From: JASFBA01 sp036172265
Lineage (GTDB): Bacteria > Chloroflexota > Chloroflexia > DTKN01
Reading direction: 5' to 3'
Length of the DNA: 13,179 bases
NCBI GenBank assembly: GCA_036172265.1
Contig: JASFBA010000074.1
Location: forward strand, 1 to 13,179
The notes beneath the pieces were generated by a model. It ran no database searches, was not told the origin of the DNA, and saw nothing but the letters and a program-made list of their open reading frames with translations. The position numbers and the translations under genes were made by a program. The number at the start of each line of letters is the position of its first letter. The stretch's first letter is position 1. Positions 6,920 through 13,179 of the stretch are shown piece after piece.

Positions 6920-8301
6920 TACGGACCTCCCAGACCTCCACCGGCCACGCGCAAGATGTCGTAGTAGGTGAGGAGGAGGGCCAGGCCGATCAGGAGGATG
7001 AAGCCGGCCATATGGATGGCCCCCTCCCACTCCGGCGGCACCCGCCGCCCCCGGCACAGCCACTCCAGGAAGACAAAGACCAGCCGGCCGCCGTCCAGGG
7101 CCGGCAAGGGGAAAAGGTTCACCAGGCAGAGGTTGATGCTGATGGCGGCCGTCGTCCGAAGCACGCCGAGGAGGCCGGCCTCCTGGGCTACCTGGGCTGT
7201 GATATAGGTAATGCCCACCGGACCGGCCAGTTCGCTCGCCGGGACCGACCGGCGGAAGATGGCCGCCAGCGTCCGCGGCACCAGGAGCATGGCTTCCACC
7301 GTCTCCCTCCAGCCCTCGGCCAGGCCGCCCCTTCGCCAGCCCCAGCGCCAGTAATCCAGCCCAAGCGGGAGTTCCGCATAGGCCAGATCGTTCTCCAGGA
7401 GGAACGGGCCGAGGCGCTGGCCATCCCGCTCGATTCCTACAAGGACCGGACGGGGCAGGAGGTCCTGGACGTAGCGCCCGTCCCCGACCAGGAGGGCGGC
7501 GATGGCCCGCAATCCGGCCATAGCGGCCTCGCGGCATTCTCGAATAAAGTAAGCCCGGTACTGAAGGCTGTTTTCGATGGGCCGGCCGTTGATGGAGAGG
7601 AGGACATCGCCTATGCGCAGGCCGGCCTGCTCGGCCGGAGAGCCGGGGAAGATGCGCTGCACGGTTACCGGCGCCTCGTAGTAATCCAGGCCGATGCCGA
7701 TGGCTCCCTGTCCCGGCGGAGGGGTCTGGCGGGGCACCAGGTCCACACCTATCTGCTGACCGCCACGCTCGATAAGCAGGGTGATGGTATAGCCCCGGTT
7801 GAGCGTGGATTCCAGCCGGACGTCGTAGAGGGAGGTGACCGGCCGGCCGTTGATCATTGTAATTATGTCGCCGATCTGGAGGCCGGCCCGTCCGGCCGGT
7901 GAGTCTGGCTCAACCAGGAAGATACCCACCTGCTGGCTGATCGGCTCCTCGTACCCGTGAACGGCCAGGCCGGTGAAGAGGACCAGGGCGAGGAAAAAGT
8001 TCACGAGCGCGCCCGCGCTCAGCACGATGGCCCGTTGCCAGGGTTTTTTCCCCGCCAGGCTTCCCGGCACGCTGGGGTCTTCTTCACCGGCCATCTTGAC
8101 AAAGCCGCCCAGCGGAATCGCGTTCAAAGTATAGCGGACACCGCCCCACACCCCCAGGGTGAGCAAGCGCGGCGGAAAACCGATGCCAAACTCCTCCACC
8201 TTCACCTTCATCCATCGGGCCGCCAGGAAATGGCCCAACTCGTGGACGAGGATCAGGACGGCCAACACCGGAATGGCCAGCAGCCAGAAATAGAATTCCA
8301 C
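6919..8301 (-). CDS. rseP: Site-2 intramembrane zinc metalloprotease
   Basis: 460 aa. Cleaves transmembrane anti-sigma factors or remnant signal peptides within the membrane. Seen: an N-terminal membrane helix with the zinc motif HELGH (H20, E21, H24), and two PDZ domains (about 125-190 with SPAGRAGLQIGDIITMINGR, and 212-290 with SPAEQAGLRIGDVLLSINGR). A C-terminal membrane part carries NLFPLPALDGGR, with D403 as the third zinc ligand, and a last helix at 432-448. Length and order match the RseP/MlrA family. The start codon is GTG at 8301, supported by AGGAGGT at 8306-8312. It heads the five-gene run. The pairing with ispG is common in bacteria, often with dxr in front, but dxr is absent here. 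Its substrate is not evident in the window. Confidence 0.96.
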   Translation of the reverse strand: MEFYFWLLAIPVLAVLILVHELGHFLAARWMKVKVEEFGIGFPPRLLTLGVWGGVRYTLNAIPLGGFVKMAGEEDPSVPGSLAGKKPWQRAIVLSAGALVNFFLALVLFTGLAVHGYEEPISQQVGIFLVEPDSPAGRAGLQIGDIITMINGRPVTSLYDVRLESTLNRGYTITLLIERGGQQIGVDLVPRQTPPPGQGAIGIGLDYYEAPVTVQRIFPGSPAEQAGLRIGDVLLSINGRPIENSLQYRAYFIRECREAAMAGLRAIAALLVGDGRYVQDLLPRPVLVGIERDGQRLGPFLLENDLAYAELPLGLDYWRWGWRRGGLAEGWRETVEAMLLVPRTLAAIFRRSVPASELAGPVGITYITAQVAQEAGLLGVLRTTAAISINLCLVNLFPLPALDGGRLVFVFLEWLCRGRRVPPEWEGAIHMAGFILLIGLALLLTYYDILRVAGGGLGGP

Positions 8302-8336
8302 CTAAACCTCCTCGGCCCAAAGCCGTTTCATCGCTT

Positions 8337-8365
8337 ATTGTACTACAGCCGTTTCCGGAACGCAA
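8337..8365 (-). promoter_or_regulatory. Sigma70-type promoter of the rseP-ispG run
   Basis: On the minus strand, TTGCGT (8360-8365) and TACAAT (8337-8342) are separated by exactly 17 bp. The -10 matches the consensus at 5 of 6 bases; the -35 matches at 3 of 6. The expected start near 8330 leaves a leader of about 29 nt that carries the rseP ribosome binding site. Confidence 0.6.
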
Positions 8366-8587
8366 ACATCGCGGAGAGAGATAGCGAAGTTCATTTATGG
8401 TCAAGTCGCCGGCCTCAACGGCCCTGCCCAAGGGCCAAAAGACCCGGGTAATGGGGCAATCCCCGTTTATGTGGGGGACGCACCGACTTGTTACCCCATC
8501 TCAGAGAGGTAAGGGCAATCCAGTGACACCGCAGTACGGCCTCCAGGATACGGGAAATAGGCGGTCCGGTCCGATTCGGGCCGTTCG

Positions 8588-8616
8588 TGTAGGGGCGGGA
8601 TGCCCCCATCCCTACA
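8588..8616. repeat. 29-bp palindromic repeat, copy 1
   Basis: Starts TGTAGGGGCGGG and ends ATCCCTACA, with 7-bp outer arms TGTAGGG and CCCTACA. It shares ends and GC core with the copy at 11620-11648 and is therefore one member of a dispersed family. Confidence 0.75.
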
Positions 8617-8717
8617 TATATCAAGATAAGCGGGACAAAGAGCATAGCGACGGTATGTCCCGGCGAACCGGTTCTGCTTCCCCTTTGCCTATCTCGCCCG
8701 ATGACCATCCTAGCCCC

Positions 8718-8901
8718 AAGGCAGGAGACCGGAGGCCCTCCCCCTAGATGGGGGAGGTCAGGAGGGGAAAGGCAGCCGGCGTCGCTCTTCCCCCACCAGG
8801 GGAGGGGAACAAGGCAGGAGACCGGAGGCCCTCCCCCCGGATGGGGAAGGTCAGGAGGGGGTGAAAGGCAGCCGGCCTCGCTTTCCCCACCAGGGGGGAA
8901 C
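8718..8901. repeat. Tandem pair of a 91-93 bp GC-rich hairpin repeat
   Basis: Unit 1 is 8718-8810 and unit 2 is 8811-8901. Both begin AAGGCAGGAGACCGGAGGCC and end in a CCACCAGGGG stretch followed by GGGGAAC or GGGGGGAAC. In unit 1, CCTCCCCC (8737-8744) and GGGGGAGG (8750-8757) form a perfect 8-bp stem with a 5-nt loop; in unit 2 the same stem has a mismatch. A second weaker stem lies around CCCCACCAGGGG in each unit. It looks like a REP/BIME-type intergenic element. There are no spacers, so this is not CRISPR. Confidence 0.85.
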
Positions 8902-8919
8902 TTGGGGATCGTCAGATAC

Positions 8920-8948
8920 TTAAGGGGCGGGGTAACCCCTCCTCTACA
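8920..8948. repeat. 29-bp palindromic repeat, diverged copy 2
   Basis: TTAAGGGGCGGGG followed by TAACCCCTCCTCTACA. It has the same length and the same GGGGCGGG core and TACA end as the copies at 8588 and 11620, but the outer arm is damaged. It is a probable degenerate family member. Confidence 0.5.
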
Positions 8949-9165
8949 ACGGAGGAACACAAGAGGCCTCGCCGCAGGTTCCCCTTCCCCCTTACCCCTC
9001 CGCGCTGTTCCACCCTCGCACGGCCCCAAGATATGGGTAATGGCGAGGGTTCTGAACCTGCCTCTACCCAAAGTCCGAGAGCGTTTCACGTTGGGGACAA
9101 CCTGTGCCCTGTAACAGGGGAAAAGGTTCGTAAAAAGGTCTAGTTAGGTAGAACGGGTGAGTTTG

Positions 9166-9174
9166 TGGTATAAT
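9166..9174 (+). promoter_or_regulatory. Extended -10 promoter of the Asp-box protein gene
   Basis: TGG followed by TATAAT (9169-9174) is a perfect -10 with the TGn extension. No TTGACA-like -35 is seen at 16-19 bp spacing, which the extended -10 may compensate. The expected start near 9181 gives a leader of about 35 nt ending in a TAAGGAGG ribosome binding site (9203-9210), 5 nt before the ATG. Confidence 0.7.
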
Positions 9175-9215
9175 AACGCCATCTGCAGCCCGGTTTTTCA
9201 CCTAAGGAGGCCAAG

Positions 9216-11564
9216 ATGAAGTCCTTTGCGCGTGTGCTTTCCTCTTTGCTCCTGATGGCCCTGCTCGTCGGGTTCCCCACCTTATCTCCATTGGCCGTGG
9301 CCGGACCTCCTCCGGAGATTCGGATGGGCCGGGGCTCGCCCCCGCCCCAGGGGGAAGTTGTCCCCATCAACGGGCCGGCCTACCGTGCTGTCGGCCCGAT
9401 CGGCCCAGATTTTCAGCCGGCCGGCCTCCTCCCCATTCCACCTCACAACCCCACCCGCGCCATCCTGGAGGCCACTCTGGCCCAGAACCAGCGCTACCTT
9501 GACCCGGCAGCGATCCCCGAAAACGTCCAGGTCAGTTACAGCGGCTACATCAGCGGCTCGGGAAACCTCTTCATCAACGATTTCAGCGAATGCATGGTGG
9601 TTTTGGACCCCACTAATCCCAACCACCTTCTGGGCTCATCCAAGTTCTTCTACAACCCCCAGGGCTATGACTTTTATACCGGCGTCTTTGAATCGTACAA
9701 CGGCGGCCACACCTGGACGGAAGCCATCCCCAACGGCGTGCTCAACTATAGCCTGACCTCCGACCCAGTGAACACCTTTGATCACCTGGGCAATGGTTAC
9801 TTTACCCTCTTGACGCGCGGACCGACCGGAGTGGATATGCTCAAGAAGCCGGTTGGCTACTACTGGCAGCCCCCCGTGGTCGTAGACCGCACCACTTATA
9901 CCGATAAACAATGGATTGCGAGCGATCAGGACCCCTGGGGCAGTAGTCCATACGCCGGAAACCTCTATATGTCCTGGACCTCCTTCGGAGGTCCGGTAAC
10001 GGGGATCGTCTTTTCCCGGTCAACTGACGGAAACCAAACCTGGAGCCCCCCGATCGCCTTGGCTGGTGGGAACGTGCAGGGCTCCGTCCCCGGTGTGGCT
10101 CCCGATGGGACCGTCTACGTTGTCTTCGGCCGCAACATCTTCTACGGACCGACCTCGGGGACGATCGAATTTGTCAAATCCACCAACGGCGGCGTCTCTT
10201 TCTCTCCACCGGCCGTAGCAGCGAACATCACGGCGATCCCCTTCCGCTTTTCCAACAGTTGGTTCCGCACTCCGGCCAGCCTCCCGGCCTTCGCCGTGAG
10301 CCCGGTGGACGGCAACCTCTACATCGCCTGGGCCGATTACCGTCATAACGATGCTGATATCTACTTTGCCCGTTCCACGAACGGCGGGGTTTCCTGGAGC
10401 ACGCCGGTACGACTGAACGACGACCCCCTGAGCAACGGCATAGACCAGTTTCAGCCCCAGGTCTCCGTCGCCCCGAACGGCCGTGTGGCCGTGATGTGGT
10501 TCGACCGCCGGCTTCCCTGTCCCGACCTGCCCTGGATTCCTCCCGATCACCGGGGCGACCTCAACTTCTGTATTGATACCTTTATGACCCGTTCCTTCGA
10601 TGAAGGACAGACTTGGACGCCGAACATCCGCGCCGGCGCCCAGACCTGGGATTGGACCCTCAATTTGCCTCTCGACGGAAGCGGAAACGGGTTCATCGGA
10701 GATTACCAAGGCATCGCTTCCAATAACGACTATGACTTCCCATTCTGGAACGCTACGGCCAACCTGGGCAATAACCCGGAAAATTACCAGGAGATCTTTG
10801 TGGCTATCGTACCGCTAGAGCCCCCCGACCTCAGCTCTTCCTCCAAGCAAGTCACCCCTTCCCTGGTTCACCCTGGGGGTACATTGACCTACACCATCCT
10901 CCTGTATAACGAAGGCTATACCGGCACGTTGAACGCCCGGATGAGCGATACCCTGCCGATCTCGACTACATTCCTCTCTGGCACGCTGCGCTGGAGCGCT
11001 GGAGAAGCCAGCTATGACCCGACTTCGCGGACGATCACCTGGAGCGGTAGCCTGCCTATGTACGCCCAGGTGTCGGTAACTTTTGCTGTCACCACCGCCC
11101 CTGGCCTGCCGGAAGGTGCACCTATTGTCAACCGCGCCCTGATCCAGGACGGCTTTGGGGTATCTTTCTGGCGGACAGCCACGGCGACCGTTGTGCTGCC
11201 GCCGGCCCTCCTGGCCACCCGGCCGGCCGATGGGGAAACGGGCCTCCCCCTCACCGCCACGGTGATCCTCACCTTCAGCGAGGCCATGAGCACAACTTCC
11301 CTCTCCCTCGCCGCCCAGCCCGACCCCGGCGGCTGGAACGCCTCCTGGTCGGCTGGCAATACGGTGGTGGCGCTGGAGCACGCCCCCTTCGCCTACAGCA
11401 CTACCTACACCCTGACGGTGTGGGCCCGGGACGCCCAGGGGGAGGAACTCGTCCCCGGCCCCGTCCCCAACCCCTGGACCTTTACCACCCTCCCGACCCC
11501 GCCGATGTATCGCCTTTACCTGCCGCTGGTGCTGCGCGGGTATGCTCCTCCATTCCGGAGGTGA
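9216..11564 (+). CDS. Secreted Asp-box (BNR/sialidase-fold-like) protein with DUF11, SbsA-Ig and YLPLV tail
   Basis: 782 aa. Residues 1-29 form a signal peptide (FARVLSSLLLMALLVGF.., ending AVAG). Residues about 110-530 form a beta-propeller-like region with at least five Asp-box motifs: SYNGGHTW (160-167), STDGNQTW (269-276), STNGGVSF (322-329), STNGGVSW (387-394) and SFDEGQTW (460-467). The FRIP arginine motif of true sialidases is not visible, so sialidase activity is not supported; a binding or structural role, or another hydrolase activity, is possible. A DUF11 domain follows (about 539-660, GGTLTYTILLYNEG, MSDTLP). Next is an SbsA-type Ig domain (663-757, PADGETGLPLTATVILTFSEAM). The end is MYRLYLPLVLRGYAPPFRR. 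It has its own strong promoter and ribosome binding site, so it is probably well expressed. Confidence 0.9.
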   Translation: MKSFARVLSSLLLMALLVGFPTLSPLAVAGPPPEIRMGRGSPPPQGEVVPINGPAYRAVGPIGPDFQPAGLLPIPPHNPTRAILEATLAQNQRYLDPAAIPENVQVSYSGYISGSGNLFINDFSECMVVLDPTNPNHLLGSSKFFYNPQGYDFYTGVFESYNGGHTWTEAIPNGVLNYSLTSDPVNTFDHLGNGYFTLLTRGPTGVDMLKKPVGYYWQPPVVVDRTTYTDKQWIASDQDPWGSSPYAGNLYMSWTSFGGPVTGIVFSRSTDGNQTWSPPIALAGGNVQGSVPGVAPDGTVYVVFGRNIFYGPTSGTIEFVKSTNGGVSFSPPAVAANITAIPFRFSNSWFRTPASLPAFAVSPVDGNLYIAWADYRHNDADIYFARSTNGGVSWSTPVRLNDDPLSNGIDQFQPQVSVAPNGRVAVMWFDRRLPCPDLPWIPPDHRGDLNFCIDTFMTRSFDEGQTWTPNIRAGAQTWDWTLNLPLDGSGNGFIGDYQGIASNNDYDFPFWNATANLGNNPENYQEIFVAIVPLEPPDLSSSSKQVTPSLVHPGGTLTYTILLYNEGYTGTLNARMSDTLPISTTFLSGTLRWSAGEASYDPTSRTITWSGSLPMYAQVSVTFAVTTAPGLPEGAPIVNRALIQDGFGVSFWRTATATVVLPPALLATRPADGETGLPLTATVILTFSEAMSTTSLSLAAQPDPGGWNASWSAGNTVVALEHAPFAYSTTYTLTVWARDAQGEELVPGPVPNPWTFTTLPTPPMYRLYLPLVLRGYAPPFRR

Positions 11565-11594
11565 TGTTCACCATCACGTCCTGAACTTTCAGGA
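11561..11594 (+). terminator. Two adjacent hairpins at the stop codon, possible terminator
   Basis: GTGATG-TTCAC-CATCAC (11561-11577) overlaps the TGA stop. It is followed at once by TCCTGAA-CT-TTCAGGA (11579-11594). Both stems are perfect (6 and 7 bp). No U tract follows directly, so intrinsic termination is uncertain; mRNA 3' protection is an alternative. Confidence 0.35.
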
Positions 11595-11614
11595 TGCATG
11601 TTTCGAGATGGGCA

Positions 11615-11653
11615 AATTTTGTAGGGGCGGGGGCACCCCGCCCCTACAAAATT
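11615..11653. repeat. Perfect 18-bp inverted repeat (29-bp palindrome family, copy 3) between convergent genes
   Basis: The left arm 11615-11632 (AATTTTGTAGGGGCGGGG) and right arm 11636-11653 are exact reverse complements around a GCA loop. The inner 29 bp (11620-11648) match the repeat at 8588-8616 in ends and core. It lies between a + gene ending at 11564 and a - gene ending at 11707, a fitting place for a bidirectional terminator. However, the T tract precedes the stem in both directions instead of following it. Confidence 0.85.
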
Positions 11654-11706
11654 CCACGCCCGTTAAGGCCGCATAAGCGGTGTCCTGCGCCCGCACAGCC
11701 CTAAAT

Positions 11707-12948
11707 CTACCATCCCTTGGACACCAGCGGCAGGTAGATGTGTCGGCTCAGCCCGACAACGATGGTGACCGGCACATAAACCGCCGGCCGGCGGGGATCA
11801 TTGCTGAGGAACCCCACCGCTGCCCGATAAACACCCGGCGACAGTCCTGCCGTATCTACGAGCAGCCGAACCGCCGCTTGGCCGTCCCCGGGCAACCGGC
11901 CGGAGGAAGGCACCACCTGCAGCCAGGGCACGTCCTCCCATACCGCCCCACACCCCGGTACACTTCCGGGTGGCTCGAAACAGATGGAAAGGCTGTCGGT
12001 CAGCACCGCCTCGTTGCAGGAATACTGCAAATAGGCCCTCGCGTCCCTCTGAATGCCCACAGCGGCGTCGGCGCCGGCGTTTCGGTAGGGGTCATCCGTG
12101 GTAACGTCCCGATACTGGAAGAGGATGTCATTGCTGCCCTCGAAGAGGACGACCTCCAGAGTTACGGTACTGATAGGCCAGCCGAGGAACATCTCGTACC
12201 ACTCGATCACCAAGACACGATAGGGGGCCGTACCGAGCACGGCAGCATAGATTCCTCCCCTCGCGCTCTCATAGAGCCAGTCCCAGAAGGGCAGGAGCAG
12301 GTTGGGAGAACCCACCGGCAGGCATTCTTCCCAGAGCCAGGCGTAGCCTTTCCAGAAGATATGCCCATGGGGACTGATGCTCAGAGTCGTGGTCGGCGGG
12401 TAGTCCACTCCGTAGAAGGTGAAGGTAAAGGGCAGCGTTATCGTGGCGTATTCCCCCCAGTAGAGCGGCAGCCGGTTCTCCGGCCGGGCGACCTCGATCC
12501 AGGAGTAAGTCGGCCCCCGGGACTCGGCCGAGTCTATGAAGGTATAGCCGAAGGGGTCCGGCCCGCCGGAGCGCATTAGGCCGGCCCGCCCCTCACCGGT
12601 ACTCCCCCCTGGGCCGAAAAAGTCCACCGGGAAGATGGCCTCCTGGGCCTGCCAGTCCAGTGCTACGACGCTGGGGTTCCTCAGGGTCAGCGTCACCTGG
12701 GCCTGGGTTTCAGTGGGGACGTGGATCGTCACCTGGGTCGGCAGGAGTTGCAGACATGGCGTTAGATAGCGCAGGTCAACGTTCAGCGTGGTCGTCTGGG
12801 CCGGCCCGACGACCACCACCGCCGTCTGCATGTTGGTGCGGCACAGGGGCAGCGAAGCCATCCTTGTCCAGGTGCCGGATGCAGGGTCGTAGCGCAGATT
12901 TTCGTCCAGAGGATCACTATAACCCCACCCCCCTACGACGTAGAACAA
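11707..12948 (-). CDS. Kelch/beta-sandwich secreted-type protein with YLPLV tail, N-terminally truncated
   Basis: At least 413 aa from a TTG at 12948. It opens directly in a kelch motif (LFYVVGGWGYSD, NLRYDPASGTWTRMASLP, residues 1-34). A beta-rich domain follows, similar to those at the C-termini of Chloroflexi subtilases and adhesins (about 133-325, FGYTFIDS, LPFTFTFYGVDY, LLLPFWDWLY, YRVLVIEWY). Next comes a Trp-Leu-x-Val-x-Pro-Ser-Ser-Gly type sandwich domain (341-398, GFLSNDPRRPAVYVPVTIVV). The end is SRHIYLPLVSKGW. There is no signal peptide. In the same frame, kelch-like sequence (RYRSASFSWEG) continues upstream to about 12980, and the frame is closed by a TAG at 13048-13050 with no ATG or GTG between. 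The gene is therefore probably the 3' remnant of a larger secreted protein, perhaps a peptidase or adhesin, and may not be expressed. Confidence 0.75.
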   Translation of the reverse strand: MFYVVGGWGYSDPLDENLRYDPASGTWTRMASLPLCRTNMQTAVVVVGPAQTTTLNVDLRYLTPCLQLLPTQVTIHVPTETQAQVTLTLRNPSVVALDWQAQEAIFPVDFFGPGGSTGEGRAGLMRSGGPDPFGYTFIDSAESRGPTYSWIEVARPENRLPLYWGEYATITLPFTFTFYGVDYPPTTTLSISPHGHIFWKGYAWLWEECLPVGSPNLLLPFWDWLYESARGGIYAAVLGTAPYRVLVIEWYEMFLGWPISTVTLEVVLFEGSNDILFQYRDVTTDDPYRNAGADAAVGIQRDARAYLQYSCNEAVLTDSLSICFEPPGSVPGCGAVWEDVPWLQVVPSSGRLPGDGQAAVRLLVDTAGLSPGVYRAAVGFLSNDPRRPAVYVPVTIVVGLSRHIYLPLVSKGW

Positions 12949-13056
12949 CCCCTCCCAGGAGAAGGAAGCGCTGCGGTAGCGGCCTCTGAAGTATAGGCGA
13001 CGATTGCCCTGCTCTTTGCTAACGCAAACCCTATGTAAAGAGTTGTCCTACCCTTC

Positions 13057-13179
13057 CTATCGAACGGCCAGGAGACGCTTGTAGAGTTGCTCCACCTGCT
13101 CAGCTACCACCGGTGCGGCGAAACGCGCCTCGGCCGTCCGACGGGCCTCTTTCCCCAGCCGGCATCGTTCAGCCGGGTC
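13057..13179 (-). CDS. C-terminal end of a GT4-type glycosyltransferase (5' partial)
   Basis: The last 40 residues of a protein that enters from beyond the window edge: DPAERCRLGKEARRTAEARF then APVVAEQVEQLYKRLLAVR and a TAG stop. The G-x-x-AR-x-x-x-E-x-x-F pattern followed by an amphipathic YxxLL helix is the usual end of group 1 (GT4) glycosyltransferases. It is distinct from the complete GT4 gene at 4492-5766. Substrate unknown. Confidence 0.7.
   Translation of the reverse strand, partial: DPAERCRLGKEARRTAEARFAAPVVAEQVEQLYKRLLAVR

Larger units (their letters stand above)
8366..9165. other. Non-coding, repeat-rich intergenic stretch between divergent promoters
   Basis: No credible gene lies between the rseP promoter and the promoter at 9166. 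Several frames stay open on both strands, but their translations are Gly/Pro/Arg-rich products of the repeats and have neither a ribosome binding site nor a family pattern. The stretch holds two copies of a 29-bp palindrome family (8588-8616, 8920-8948), a tandem 91-93 bp hairpin repeat (8718-8901), a small hairpin at 8420-8436 and a 13-bp palindrome CCCTGTAACAGGG at 9107-9119. Confidence 0.75.

Noticed and set aside
6920..7537. A 206-residue N-terminal extension of the ispG frame.
   Set aside because: It lies fully across rseP in another frame; IspG similarity starts just after the ATG at 6919, which has a GGAGG site.
6910..7902. A 330-aa plus-strand open frame opposite rseP.
   Set aside because: It is an antisense shadow; rseP on the other strand has all its catalytic motifs.
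8718..8901. A short CRISPR array.
   Set aside because: There are only two long units that touch each other, with no spacers and no cas genes nearby.
8415..9089. A 224-aa minus-strand open frame and overlapping plus-strand frames in the intergenic stretch.
   Set aside because: They translate the tandem repeats and palindromes into repeated Gly/Pro-rich strings, lack ribosome binding sites and match no family pattern.
11615..11653. A textbook rho-independent terminator.
   Set aside because: The stem is perfect, but on both strands the T tract precedes the stem and A residues follow it, so the required U tract is missing. Kept as a repeat.
11680..12579. A 299-aa plus-strand open frame opposite the kelch gene.
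   Set aside because: It is the antisense shadow of a gene with recognisable domains and has no pattern of its own.

Overview
The window is high-GC bacterial DNA and most likely comes from a Chloroflexota genome of the Anaerolineae type. The main clue is that three unrelated secreted-type proteins all end in a [IL]YLPLV tail, a signature I associate with that phylum. DUF11, SbsA-Ig and kelch modules on extracellular proteins, and a tungsten-maturase-like radical SAM protein, fit the same picture. The assignment is inference from protein style and was not checked against a database.

Left part (+ strand, 1-2619). The window opens inside a GH13 alpha-amylase/neopullulanase-type glycosidase fused to a DUF11 domain and the YLPLV tail. 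After 202 bp comes a radical SAM/SPASM protein resembling the maturases of tungsten-dependent oxidoreductases. It has a Crp/Fnr-like palindrome upstream, placed where a class II activator would sit. Bases 2620-2932 hold a decayed, frameshifted IS4-type transposase remnant on the minus strand.

Middle part (- strand, 8301 down to 2933). Five genes are packed head to tail: rseP (site-2 protease), ispG (isoprenoid synthesis), a GT4 glycosyltransferase, a secreted C-terminally anchored protein with a Cys-containing DUF4430-like head, and an endonuclease III-like DNA glycosylase. Junctions are TAATG (rseP/ispG), 13 bp (ispG/GT4), ATGA (GT4/anchored protein) and 3 bp (anchored protein/glycosylase). 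A sigma70-type promoter lies just upstream of rseP. This looks like one transcript mixing envelope biogenesis with a DNA repair enzyme.

Bases 8302-9215 are non-coding apart from promoters. They contain two tandem copies of a 91-93 bp GC-rich hairpin repeat and two members of a 29-bp palindromic repeat family whose third, near-perfect copy lies at 11620-11648.

Right part. An Asp-box (BNR) secreted protein on + (9216-11564) has a strong promoter and ribosome binding site and the architecture signal peptide, Asp-box repeats, DUF11, SbsA-Ig, YLPLV tail. It converges with a minus-strand kelch/beta-sandwich protein (11707-12948) that also ends in the YLPLV tail but has lost its N-terminus. The last 123 bases are the C-terminal end of another GT4-type glycosyltransferase on the minus strand.

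I saw no tRNA, rRNA, CRISPR array or intact insertion sequence.
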